Positions 43,276-51,700 of a stretch of 64,000 nt of DNA are shown here, piece after piece. Under the pieces are notes generated by a model that worked only from the letters and a program-made list of their open reading frames with translations, was not told the DNA's origin and searched no databases. How positions within the stretch are numbered: position 1 is the stretch's first letter; each line of letters begins with the position of its first letter. Origin of the DNA: Mycobacterium sp. IDR2000157661 (GTDB lineage Bacteria; Actinomycetota; Actinomycetes; Mycobacteriales; Mycobacteriaceae); assembly GCF_022317005.1 (NCBI RefSeq), contig NZ_CP081006.1:3410001-3474000 (forward strand), read 5' to 3'. The position numbers and the translations under genes were made by a program.

Positions 43276-44898
43276 ATGATCACTACACGGATCGACCCCC
43301 ATACCGAGCTGCTGCTGGCGGCCCGCAACGCGCATGTGCGCCGCGACTGGCACGCCTCCTACGAGGCGTTCGCGCGCGCGGGCGAGGACACCGCGCTGAA
43401 CCTCGACGACCTCGACGCCATGGCGGTGGCGGCCTGGCGCCTCGGGCACGGCAAGGAATCGCTGCGCGTCGCCGAGCGGGTGTTCACCCAGCTCGCACGC
43501 ACCGACCCGCCGTCGGCGGCGATGAAGGCCGTCGACGTCGCGCTGGCTTGGCTGACCCGCGGCGACATGAACATCGGACAGGCCTGGATGAACCGTGCCC
43601 GCCGGCTGCTCGACGGCGCGCCGGAAGGCACGGCGCACGGCTATCTGGCCTATCTCGACGCAGCCGTGGCGGTGATGAACAGGGACACCGGTGAGCTCAA
43701 CCAGCGGGTCGGCGACCTGCGCGAGATGTGCGGGCGGCTCGACTCGCCCGCGCTGACCGCGCTCTGCCACGTCGCGCAAGGACTCGAAGCACTGTTGGCG
43801 GGCCGGCTGACCGAGGCCTACGGCTTGATCGACGAGGCGATGCTGCCGGTGCTCGCCGACCAGGTGCCCCTCGAGTGGGCCGGGGACATCTATTGCACGG
43901 TGCTGCACCACTGCCACCGGCTGGCCGACCTGCCCCGCATGCGGGCGTGGACCCAGTCGATGGAGCGTTGGTGCGCCCAGTTCGCGGGCTCGGTGACCTA
44001 TGGCGGCGTCTGCGACGTGCACCGGTTGCAGGTGCAGGCCGCCACCGATGACCTGCGGCTGCTCGAGGAGCGACTCGACACCGCCAGCCGGACACTGGAA
44101 GGCGTCAACACCTGGGCCGCGGGAGAGGGCTACTACCAACTCGGCGAGGTGCGCAGGCGGCGCGGTGACGTCGAGGGCGCGTTCGCCGCCTACACCAGGG
44201 CGCGGACTCTGGGCATCGAACCACAGCCCGGCGAGGCGCTGTTGCGCTGTCGCACCGGGGACAGCGACACCGCGTGGACCGACCTGCGGGTCGCGCTGGC
44301 CGGGCTCGACCGGCTTGACCGGATGTGGTTGCTCCGCGGCGCGGTCGAGGTGGCCCTGGCGCGAGGCGACGTCGACGAGGCCGAAGCCCACTGCCGCGAA
44401 CTCGAATCCGGGGCAGAAGCGTTCGCCACCCCGGGATTTCGCGCCTGGGCGGCGCACGCCCGCGGTGCGGTGCTTGTGCACCGGGGCCGGCACGAGGAAG
44501 CGGTCGGCTGCCTGGAGACGGCGTTACGCGAGTACCGCACCCAGCAATCGCGGTACGACACCGCGCAGGTCTACGAATGGCTGGCCCAGGCGCACCGGGG
44601 CCTCGGTGACCAGCAGACCGCCGCGGCCGACGTCGCCACCGCCGAGAACATCTACGGTCAACTCGGCGTCGAACCCGTCGAACCGTGTGGCGCGACCGCT
44701 GCCGGCGGTCTCACCAAGCGGGAGATCGACGTGCTGCGGCGGATCGCGGGCGGTGCCACCAACAAACAGGTCGCCGAGCAGATGTGCCTCAGCGAGAAGA
44801 CGGTCGGGCGCCACCTGGCCAACGTCTACGCCAAGCTCGGCGTGTCCTCGCGGACCGCCGCGCTGGCCTGGGCCCACGACAACAACCTGTTGCAGTAG
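43276..44898 (+). CDS. TPR-containing LuxR-type transcriptional regulator
   Basis: A 540-residue regulator without an ATPase domain. About 450 residues consist of helical TPR-like repeats (for example A-R-N-A-H-V-R-R-D-W-H-A-S-Y-E-A-F near the start). The C-terminal GerE helix-turn-helix reads L-T-K-R-E-I-D-V-L-R-R-I-A-G-G-A-T-N and S-E-K-T-V-G-R-H-L-A-N-V-Y-A-K-L. It lies between divergent mscR and a codirectional methyltransferase gene 91 bp downstream, so either could be a target. The effector is unknown. Confidence 0.87.
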   Translation: MITTRIDPHTELLLAARNAHVRRDWHASYEAFARAGEDTALNLDDLDAMAVAAWRLGHGKESLRVAERVFTQLARTDPPSAAMKAVDVALAWLTRGDMNIGQAWMNRARRLLDGAPEGTAHGYLAYLDAAVAVMNRDTGELNQRVGDLREMCGRLDSPALTALCHVAQGLEALLAGRLTEAYGLIDEAMLPVLADQVPLEWAGDIYCTVLHHCHRLADLPRMRAWTQSMERWCAQFAGSVTYGGVCDVHRLQVQAATDDLRLLEERLDTASRTLEGVNTWAAGEGYYQLGEVRRRRGDVEGAFAAYTRARTLGIEPQPGEALLRCRTGDSDTAWTDLRVALAGLDRLDRMWLLRGAVEVALARGDVDEAEAHCRELESGAEAFATPGFRAWAAHARGAVLVHRGRHEEAVGCLETALREYRTQQSRYDTAQVYEWLAQAHRGLGDQQTAAADVATAENIYGQLGVEPVEPCGATAAGGLTKREIDVLRRIAGGATNKQVAEQMCLSEKTVGRHLANVYAKLGVSSRTAALAWAHDNNLLQ

Positions 44899-44989
44899 CC
44901 CGTGTACATCGTTCGCACCACAACGGCACATATGAAAATGCATGATTTGCCCGATGTTTCGCCACACCCGGCGGCATACCGTTTCGTTC

Positions 44990-46081
44990 ATGACGACACT
45001 GAGTGAGAACCCCGTGACCACAACAGAGACCACCGAAGACTTCGCCGGACGCATCGTCGGCGCCATCGACAGCGCCAGCGTGGCGATCCTGCTGTCGATC
45101 GGGCATCAGACCAAGTTGTTCGACACCATGGCGGCGTTGCCGCCGGCCAGCAGCGCGCAGATCGCCGACGCCGCCGGGCTCAACGAGCGCTACGTACGCG
45201 AGTGGCTCGGCGGGCTGGCCGCAGGCGGCATCGTCGACTACGACCCTGCGGCTCAGACGTATTCGTTGCCGCAGCACCGAGCCGCGGTTCTCACCCACGC
45301 CGCCGGTCCGGACAACCTCGCCCGCGTCGCTCAGTTCATTCCGCTGCTGGCCGAGGTCGAGCAGAAGGTCATCGAGTGCTTCCACCGCGGCGGGGGGCTC
45401 TCCTACAGCGAATATCCGCGCTTCCATACGCTGATGGCCCAGGAGAGCGGCGAGGTCTTCGACGCGGCGTTGATCGACGTGATCCTCCCGATGGCCGAGG
45501 ATCTGCCCGACCGCCTGCGTGCCGGCGTCGACGTCGCCGACATCGGTTGCGGCAGCGGCCATGCCATCAACCTGATGGCGGCCGCCTTCCCGGCCAGCCG
45601 GTTCACCGGCATCGACTTCTCCGACGAGGGGCTGGCCACCGGGCGCGACGAGGCGGCGCGCCTCGGCCTCACCAACGCGACCTTCGTGGCCAAGGACGTC
45701 GCCCAGCTCGATGCGACCGAAACCTACGACGTGATCACCGCTTTCGATGCGATTCACGACCAGGCCCAGCCGGCCCGCGTGTTGGAGAACATCCAACGGG
45801 CGCTTCGGCCGGGCGGGGTGTTCCTGATGGTCGATATCAAGGCGTCCAGCAATGTCGAGGACAACGTCGGCGTTCCGTTCGCGTCCTACCTGTACACGGT
45901 GTCGACGATGCACTGCATGAGCGTGTCGCTGGCGTTCGACGGCGACGGGCTGGGCACCTGCTGGGGCAAGCAGCTCGCCACGTCGATGCTGGCCGACGCC
46001 GGGTTCGCCGATGTGCAGGTCCGCGAGATCGACACCGACCCGATCAACTTCTACTACGTCGCGCGCAAGTCCGGGGCGTGA
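44990..46081 (+). CDS. SAM-dependent methyltransferase with N-terminal winged-helix domain
   Basis: ATG 44990 gives 363 residues; the open frame from 44942 is less likely. The N-terminal ~100 residues form a winged-helix dimerisation domain ([17 protein letters not shown]). A class I methyltransferase domain follows with [11 protein letters not shown] (SAM), F-T-G-I-D-F-S, and A-F-D-A-I-H-D. It corresponds to Rv2258c from memory, once annotated as a regulator but having the fold of small-molecule methyltransferases. The substrate is unknown. It is followed 5 bp later by a homocysteine methyltransferase-type gene, hinting at linked methyl-group metabolism. Confidence 0.85.
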   Translation: MTTLSENPVTTTETTEDFAGRIVGAIDSASVAILLSIGHQTKLFDTMAALPPASSAQIADAAGLNERYVREWLGGLAAGGIVDYDPAAQTYSLPQHRAAVLTHAAGPDNLARVAQFIPLLAEVEQKVIECFHRGGGLSYSEYPRFHTLMAQESGEVFDAALIDVILPMAEDLPDRLRAGVDVADIGCGSGHAINLMAAAFPASRFTGIDFSDEGLATGRDEAARLGLTNATFVAKDVAQLDATETYDVITAFDAIHDQAQPARVLENIQRALRPGGVFLMVDIKASSNVEDNVGVPFASYLYTVSTMHCMSVSLAFDGDGLGTCWGKQLATSMLADAGFADVQVREIDTDPINFYYVARKSGA

Positions 46082-46086
46082 GAGCG

Positions 46087-47055
46087 ATGACCGGACTCGA
46101 CACCGCCGAAGCGGGCCGCGGCGCACGTCTGCCCCAGCTGACGGGTGACGGACTGTTCGTCACCGACGGGGGCCTGGAGACCGAACTGGTATTCCACGAC
46201 GGCGTCGACCTCCCGTGCTTTGCGGCGTTCCCGCTGCTCGACGACCCCGAGGGCAGAGTGCGCCTGCGCGAGTACTACGAGCCGTATCTCGACATCGCCC
46301 GCCGGCTGTCCGCAGGCTTCGTGGTGGAAACGCCGACCTGGCGCGCCAACCCGGACTGGGCCGCACAGCTCGGCTACTCGGCGACGCGACTCGACATGCT
46401 CAACCGCGAAGCGGTGGCCCTGGCCGAGGACGTCCGTAGCGCCGCGACCGCCGACGGCATCACCACGGTGGTCAGTGGATGTGTCGGGCCGCGTGGCGAC
46501 GGGTACGACCCCGGCGAGGCGATGACCCCCGACGAGGCGCAGGAGTACCACTCGGCACAGATCGCTACGTTCGCCACCACGACAGCCGACCAGGTCACCG
46601 CCATCACGATGACCAACGCGGCAGAGGCGATCGGCATCGTGCGTGCCGCCGCGGCGGCGGGTATCCCGTCGGCCATCTCGTTCACGGTCGAGACCGACGG
46701 CCGGCTCCCGACCGGTCAGCCACTGCACGAGGCGATCGACGAGGTCGATTCGGAGACGGGCGCGCGCGCGGCGTATTTCATGGTCAACTGCGCACACCCG
46801 GCGCACTTCTCGGCCGCACTCGAACGCGATGGAGCGTGGCGGCGACGAGTAGTGGGCCTGCGCGCCAACGCGTCCACCAAGAGCCACGCCGAACTCGACG
46901 AGTCGACCGAACTCGACGAAGGGGATCCCGACGATCTCGCCAGGCGCCATGCCGATCTTCGAGCCGTGTTGCCCGCGGTCACCGTGCTCGGCGGGTGTTG
47001 CGGCACGGATGCGCGCCACGTGGCCGCGATCTGCTCGGCCTGGCGGGGGGACTAA
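46087..47055 (+). CDS. Homocysteine S-methyltransferase family protein
   Basis: ATG 46087 gives a 322-residue TIM-barrel protein of the PF02574 family. It begins L-F-V-T-D-G-G-L-E-T-E-L, typical of this family. The zinc-binding cysteines are visible as V-N-C-A-H-P and L-G-G-C-C-G-T-D. The family moves a methyl group from S-methylmethionine or another donor to homocysteine, giving methionine. Its position right after a SAM-dependent methyltransferase could let it recycle the homocysteine by-product, but the insertion of this gene between the Rv2258c- and Rv2257c-like genes is not one I recall in H37Rv. Confidence 0.87.
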   Translation: MTGLDTAEAGRGARLPQLTGDGLFVTDGGLETELVFHDGVDLPCFAAFPLLDDPEGRVRLREYYEPYLDIARRLSAGFVVETPTWRANPDWAAQLGYSATRLDMLNREAVALAEDVRSAATADGITTVVSGCVGPRGDGYDPGEAMTPDEAQEYHSAQIATFATTTADQVTAITMTNAAEAIGIVRAAAAAGIPSAISFTVETDGRLPTGQPLHEAIDEVDSETGARAAYFMVNCAHPAHFSAALERDGAWRRRVVGLRANASTKSHAELDESTELDEGDPDDLARRHADLRAVLPAVTVLGGCCGTDARHVAAICSAWRGD

Positions 47056-47066
47056 GCTCCGGCGCG

Positions 47067-47900
47067 ATGAGCGCGCTCGATGTCCTCGATGTCATAGCCG
47101 ACTGGCCGGTCCCGACCGCCGCCGCTGCGGTGGTCGGGCCGTCCGGCGTGGTGGCCGAACACGGCGACGTCGCCCACCGGTTCCGGTTGGCCTCGGTGAC
47201 CAAACTGCTGGTGGCCCGTGCCGCGCAGATCGCCGTCGAGGAGGGCGCCGTCGGCCTCGACACCGAGGCCGGCCCGCCGGGAGCCACGGTGCGTCACCTG
47301 CTCGCACACGCGGCCGGTTACTCGATGCACTCGTCGGAGACGATGGCCGAGCCGGGCAAGCGGCGGGTGTACTCCAACTACGGCTTCGGAGTGTTCGCCG
47401 AAACGCTCGAGAAGGCGTCGGGCATCGAATTCGGCCGGTACCTGTGCGAGGCGGTGTTCGAACCGCTCGGCATGACGGACAGTTCCCTGGACGGCGGCGC
47501 CGAGGCGGCCGGGTACGGCGCGACGTCGACGGTCGCCGATCTGGCGCGGTTCGCCGGTGACCTGTTGCGCCCGACGACGGTGTCGCCGCAGATGCACTCC
47601 GAGGCGACGCAGGTGCAGTTTCCCGGGCTCGACGGCGTACTCCCCGGCTTCGGTTCGCAGCGGCCCAACGACTGGGGCCTGGGTTTCGAGATTCGTGACG
47701 ACAAGTCTCCGCACTGGACGGGAGCGGGGAACTCTGCACGGACTTTCGGGCATTTCGGCCAGTCAGGGACATTCTTGTGGGTCGATCCGCAGGCCGATCT
47801 GGCCCTGGTTGTGCTGACCGACCGCGATTTCGGGGAGTGGGCGTACAAGTCGTGGCCTGCGCTGTCTGACGAAGTCCTGAGAGAATTCGGCGCAGACTAG
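47067..47900 (+). CDS. Serine beta-lactamase-like hydrolase (class C / esterase family)
   Basis: ATG 47067 gives 277 residues. The class C-type motifs are present: S-V-T-K (S-x-x-K nucleophile), Y-S-N (Y-x-N), and H-F-G-Q-S-G-T, which replaces the K-T-G triad region. No signal peptide is seen, so a cytosolic esterase or peptidase is more likely than a true beta-lactamase. It resembles Rv2257c in size and position. It follows the homocysteine methyltransferase gene by 11 bp. Confidence 0.86.
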   Translation: MSALDVLDVIADWPVPTAAAAVVGPSGVVAEHGDVAHRFRLASVTKLLVARAAQIAVEEGAVGLDTEAGPPGATVRHLLAHAAGYSMHSSETMAEPGKRRVYSNYGFGVFAETLEKASGIEFGRYLCEAVFEPLGMTDSSLDGGAEAAGYGATSTVADLARFAGDLLRPTTVSPQMHSEATQVQFPGLDGVLPGFGSQRPNDWGLGFEIRDDKSPHWTGAGNSARTFGHFGQSGTFLWVDPQADLALVVLTDRDFGEWAYKSWPALSDEVLREFGAD

Positions 47901-48010
47901 CGCAACACGTGCCTCACAGGGCACAATAGACACGCACGACACAGCTGTAATTTCGGCATCTGCCAGGCCGCTTGGGGAAGACGTCCCTCGTGGAGCCGAA
48001 GGAGCAGCAG

Positions 48011-48523
48011 ATGCGTGCGTTGAACCAGTTCGCCGAAGCGACGACGGGCGTGGTCTACATCCATGCCTCACCCGCTGCGGTGTGCCCACATGTCGAGTGG
48101 GCGTTGTCGTCGACCCTGTCGGCGCGCGCGAACTTGAAGTGGACCCCTCAACCGGCCATGCCCGGGCAGCTGCGCGCCGTCACCAACTGGGTCGGTCCGG
48201 TGGGTACCGGCGGCCAGCTGGCCAGCGCGCTGCGGTCCTGGTCGGTGCTGCGCTTCGAGGTCACCGAGGACCCGAGCCCGGGCGTGGACGGCCACCGCTG
48301 GTGCCACACCCCGCAGCTCGGTCTGTGGAGCGGCCCGATGAGCGCAAACGGCGACGTGATGGTCGGCGAGATGCGGCTGCGCTCGCTGATGGCCGAGGGC
48401 GCCGACATGCTCGCCGCCGAACTCGACACGGTGCTGGGCACCGCATGGGACGAGGCGCTCGAGCCCTACCGTGACGGCGGCGACGCCGCGGAGGTCAGCT
48501 GGCTGAGCCGGGGAGTGGGTTAG
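48011..48523 (+). CDS. DUF3145 protein
   Basis: ATG 48011 is chosen for the AAGGAG 6 nt upstream (an open frame extends to 47972). The 170-residue cytosolic protein matches DUF3145, an actinobacterial family of unknown function: G-V-V-Y-I-H-A-S-P-A-A-V-C-P-H-V-E-W-A near the start, and W-S-V-L-R-F-E-V-T-E-D-P-S in the middle. It corresponds to Rv2256c from memory. It is convergent with the diacylglycerol kinase gene, 7 bp apart. Confidence 0.87.
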   Translation: MRALNQFAEATTGVVYIHASPAAVCPHVEWALSSTLSARANLKWTPQPAMPGQLRAVTNWVGPVGTGGQLASALRSWSVLRFEVTEDPSPGVDGHRWCHTPQLGLWSGPMSANGDVMVGEMRLRSLMAEGADMLAAELDTVLGTAWDEALEPYRDGGDAAEVSWLSRGVG

Positions 48524-48530
48524 TCGACTT

Positions 48531-49436
48531 TCATGCCGGGCGCAGGATCTTCAGTGCGCCGGGGACTGCCGACACCTCGACCGGCAACGGGCACACATAC
48601 TCCCCGTCGGCGTACGCCGGAATCTCGGGCGAAGCTTGGCACTCGACGGTGATCGTGCGGGCCCGCTCGGTGTGCACCTCGTCGAGGTTCACATGGGTCC
48701 CCTTGAACACGGTGGGAAACAACCGGATCAGCTTCGTGCGCGACGCGGACCGCACCATCGTCACGTCCAGCAGGCCGTCGGTGGGGTCGGCGTCGGGACA
48801 GATCAGCATGCCGCCGCCGTAGCTGCGGGTATTGCCGATCTCGGCCATGGTCAGCTCGGTCACCAGTTCGCGGCCGTCGAACGTCAGCCGGAACGGCAGC
48901 AGCCGCAACTGTGACAACTCGGCGAGCATCGCCATGTTGTAGCGCATCCGGCCGCGCGGCCACGTCATCCTGTTGGTGCGGTCCGTGACGAGCGAGCCGA
49001 ACCCGCTCGCCATCACGGTGCCGAACCACTTGTCGGTGCCGTCGGCGCCGGTGATGCGACCCAGGTCGACGGACTGCACGGCGCCGTCGACGACGACGTC
49101 GGCGGCGGCCACCGGGTCACGGGGCGGAATGCCGAATTCGCGTGCGTGGTCGTTGCCGGTGCCGGCCGGGACGATGCCCAGCGGTATCTCGGTCTGGGCG
49201 AGCACCTGCAGCGCGAGCGAGACGATGCCGTCGCCGCCGACGACCACCAGAGCGTCCATGCCCTGTTCGAGGGCTCCTTCGACGAGTCGCCGCGCGTGCG
49301 CGGCGTCGGTGCCCGCGATGGCCACGACGTCCACGCCACGCTTCTGCAACCGCGCGACGGCGCGTTCGGCGGCGTGCGGTGCGCTGCCGTGTCCCGACGC
49401 CGGGTTGGTCAGGACGGTGACCCGCTCGATTTTCAT
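48531..49436 (-). CDS. Diacylglycerol/lipid kinase (DagK/YegS family)
   Basis: A 301-residue cytosolic lipid kinase. The N-terminal nucleotide-binding domain shows T-N-P-A-S-G-H-G, the V-V-V-G-G-D-G motif, and P-L-G-I-V-P-A-G-T-G-N-D-H-A-R. The C-terminal beta domain has G-M-L-I-C-P-D-A-D-P-T-D-G-L-L-D-V. It corresponds to Rv2252, reported to phosphorylate diacylglycerol and feed phosphatidylinositol mannoside synthesis. It is 45 bp downstream of the ADHAP-synthase-like oxidase gene and probably cotranscribed. Confidence 0.88.
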   Translation of the reverse strand: MKIERVTVLTNPASGHGSAPHAAERAVARLQKRGVDVVAIAGTDAAHARRLVEGALEQGMDALVVVGGDGIVSLALQVLAQTEIPLGIVPAGTGNDHAREFGIPPRDPVAAADVVVDGAVQSVDLGRITGADGTDKWFGTVMASGFGSLVTDRTNRMTWPRGRMRYNMAMLAELSQLRLLPFRLTFDGRELVTELTMAEIGNTRSYGGGMLICPDADPTDGLLDVTMVRSASRTKLIRLFPTVFKGTHVNLDEVHTERARTITVECQASPEIPAYADGEYVCPLPVEVSAVPGALKILRPA

Positions 49437-49481
49437 CGTGCTCCTCGCGTCCGCGCGCGCTTCATGCTCCTCGCGTCCGCG

Positions 49482-51104
49482 TCACGGAATCAGTTTGCCC
49501 GGGTTGAGGATTCCCGCCGGATCGAGGGCGGCCTTCACCGCACGCAGCATCGCGACGCCGACGTCGCCGACCTCGTCGCGCATCCACGGCCGGTGGTCGG
49601 CGCCGACGGCATGGTGATGGGTGATGGTGCCGCCGGCGCTCATCATCGCCTCCGACGCCGCGGATTTCGCCTTCTGCCACTGTTCGATCGGATTGCCGCG
49701 CTGCGCGGCGACGACGGTGAAGTACAGCGACGCCCCGGTCGGATAGACGTGCGAGATGTGGCACAGCACCAGCGCGGGCGTGCCCGACTCGCCCAGCGAC
49801 TTCGTCAGCGCCTCGGTCACCGCCACTTTCAAAGCGGGCACATTCGACCAGTTCGTCGCGGTCTCCAGCGTCTCGCACAGGGCACCCGCCGACAGCAGCG
49901 AGTCCCGCAGGTAGGGCGCCCCGAACCGGCCGTGTTCCCACGCGCGGGCCGGAGCCTCGCCCAACGACGTGCCGCCCGCGGCTTGCAGCATCGCGCGTGT
50001 TTCGGCGTGCCTGCTGGCGACGTGCGCGTCGGTGCCCTCGAAGACCGTGATCCCCAGGCAGCCGCCGGTGATCTGCTGCTCGCCGATGTTGCCGGTCGTC
50101 GCGAGGTTGACGCCGGTCTCGGCCTCGTCGGACAGCCGGATCACGGTCGGCCCGGTGCCGGTCTGCACGACGGCACGCAACGCGTCGGCGCCCGTGGCGA
50201 AATCCGGGAAAGACCAGGCTTCGTAGCGGGTGGCCGTGGGAACCGGATGGACCCTGACCCGGACGCGGGTGATGATGCCGAACACGCCTTCCGAACCGAT
50301 CAACACCTGGCGCAGGTCCGGGCCCGCCGCAGACTCCGGTGCCCGGCCGACGTCCACCACACCGACGGGCGTGACCGCACGCAGGCCCCGCACCATGTCG
50401 TTGAAGCGGCCGTAGCCCGCCGAGTCCTGCCCCGACGAGCGGGTCGCGGCGAAGCCGCCGATCGTGGCGAACTGGAAACTCTGCGGGAAGTGGCCCAGCG
50501 AGAAGCCGCGCTCGCCCAGTAGGCGTTCGGCGTCCGGGCCGGTCAGCCCGGCGCCGAGGTCGGCCTCGCCGGACACCTCGTCCAGCCCGTGCAGCCGGTC
50601 CAGTCGGCGCAGATCCAGCGACACGACGGCGGTGAAGTCGCCGCGGACCGGGTCCAGGCCACCGACGACGCTGGTGCCCCCGCCGAACGGAACCACGGCG
50701 ATGCGGTGCTCAGAGCAATACCGCAGGATGTCGGCGATCTCCCCTTCGCTGCCCGGCAACAGCACCGCGTCGGGGGCGTCCTGCTCGTCGGTGTCCCGGC
50801 GGCGCAACAGGTCCAGCGTGGACTTCCCACCGGCGCGCAGCAGCCGGCCGCGGTCGTCGGTGTGGCAGTAGTCCGACCCGACGATGCCGGTCAGTGCCTC
50901 CCGATCGGTGTCGGGCAGCGCCGACGGACGCAACGGCACCTGATCGATCTGCAGCTCCGGGGTCGCGGCGTCGTCGACCTCGAGCGCCTGTTTCAGCAGC
51001 GCTCGAATGCCCTCGGAGAGCGGCTTGGCCGCCTCAGGATCGCCCCAGGCGTTCCACTTCATCGGAGGCAGGAGTGCTGTTGGTTGGGCGTCCGGACGCG
51101 TCAT
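49482..51104 (-). CDS. FAD-binding oxidase, alkyl-DHAP-synthase-like
   Basis: A 540-residue VAO-fold flavoprotein. The N-terminus has P-P-M-K-W-N-A-W-G-D-P, typical of alkyldihydroxyacetonephosphate synthase homologs. The FAD motif is P-F-G-G-G-T-S-V-V-G-G, and the C-terminal G-G-T-I-T-H-H-H-A-V-G-A-D-H matches the His cluster essential in ADHAP synthase. That enzyme swaps the acyl chain of acyl-DHAP for a fatty alcohol, the first ether-lipid step. It corresponds to Rv2251 from memory, flanked by glpD and a lipid kinase. Whether mycobacteria make ether lipids with it is not established to my knowledge. Confidence 0.85.
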   Translation of the reverse strand: MTRPDAQPTALLPPMKWNAWGDPEAAKPLSEGIRALLKQALEVDDAATPELQIDQVPLRPSALPDTDREALTGIVGSDYCHTDDRGRLLRAGGKSTLDLLRRRDTDEQDAPDAVLLPGSEGEIADILRYCSEHRIAVVPFGGGTSVVGGLDPVRGDFTAVVSLDLRRLDRLHGLDEVSGEADLGAGLTGPDAERLLGERGFSLGHFPQSFQFATIGGFAATRSSGQDSAGYGRFNDMVRGLRAVTPVGVVDVGRAPESAAGPDLRQVLIGSEGVFGIITRVRVRVHPVPTATRYEAWSFPDFATGADALRAVVQTGTGPTVIRLSDEAETGVNLATTGNIGEQQITGGCLGITVFEGTDAHVASRHAETRAMLQAAGGTSLGEAPARAWEHGRFGAPYLRDSLLSAGALCETLETATNWSNVPALKVAVTEALTKSLGESGTPALVLCHISHVYPTGASLYFTVVAAQRGNPIEQWQKAKSAASEAMMSAGGTITHHHAVGADHRPWMRDEVGDVGVAMLRAVKAALDPAGILNPGKLIP

Positions 51105-51141
51105 GCGTTACAGTATTACATATGTCGTCAATCCGTAACGC
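51105..51141. promoter_or_regulatory. Overlapping divergent promoter and inverted repeat between oxidase and TetR genes
   Basis: Only 17 bp separate the two start codons (51104 minus, 51122 plus). TACAGT (51109-51114) on the plus strand and TACTGT (51110-51115, minus) both fit TANNNT boxes 5-7 nt before their starts, so the two promoters share bases. GCGTTAC (51105-51111) and GTAACGC (51135-51141) are inverted arms that could bind the TetR protein, one of them inside its own coding sequence. Inference from spacing and symmetry. Confidence 0.45.
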
Positions 51142-51700
51142 TGAGCCGAGCGTGGAAGACCGCGTCCTCGACGCTGCGGCGGCTTGCGTGCTGGCCGTCG
51201 GGGTCAAGCGGGTGACCCTGACCGATATCGCCCGGCGTGCCCGGATGAGCCGCCCGACCATCTACCGCCGCTGGTCGGACACCAACGGTGTGCTCGCGGC
51301 CCTGATGACCGCGCGCATCGCCGGCGTGCTCGACACGGTGCCGAACTACGGACCCGGCCGGCAGGCGCTGGTGGCCCGGGTGGTCGCGGTGGCTGAGCAT
51401 CTGCGTAACGACGCCGTCGTCATGTCGGTGCTGCACGATGCTCCCGAGTTCGCGATGGTCTACATCGCCGAACGCCTCGGCACCAGCCAACTGATCCTCA
51501 TCGACGCGCTCGCCGACGCGATCAAGCTCGCCCAGGACGACGGCAGTGTGCGCGCAGGCGATCCCCGCGAACTGAGCGTCATGTGTCTGCTCATCACGCA
51601 GTCGACGATCCAGTCGGCGCAGATGGTGCAGAAGCTGCTCGACCGCGAAGCCCTCAGCGTCGAGTTGGCACGCTCGTTGAACGGATATCTGCAACCGTGA
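51122..51700 (+). CDS. TetR family transcriptional regulator
   Basis: ATG 51122 gives 192 residues. The TetR helix-turn-helix lies at about 12-58: V-T-L-T-D-I-A-R-R-A-R-M-S-R-P-T-I-Y-R-R-W is the recognition region. The C-terminal ligand domain is helical and unspecific. The stop overlaps the glpD start (GTGA), so the regulator is translated with glpD and is divergent from the oxidase gene. It probably controls this glycerolipid locus. It corresponds to Rv2250c from memory; the ligand is unknown. Confidence 0.87.
   Translation: MSSIRNAEPSVEDRVLDAAAACVLAVGVKRVTLTDIARRARMSRPTIYRRWSDTNGVLAALMTARIAGVLDTVPNYGPGRQALVARVVAVAEHLRNDAVVMSVLHDAPEFAMVYIAERLGTSQLILIDALADAIKLAQDDGSVRAGDPRELSVMCLLITQSTIQSAQMVQKLLDREALSVELARSLNGYLQP

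Noticed and set aside
42727-44493. A 588-codon minus-strand frame spanning mscR and the LuxR gene
   Set aside because: It is shifted relative to mscR and antisense to the LuxR gene, both well supported by motifs.
47067-47900. A true beta-lactamase resistance gene
   Set aside because: SxxK and YxN motifs exist, but there is no signal peptide and the context matches the conserved Rv2257c-like hydrolase.
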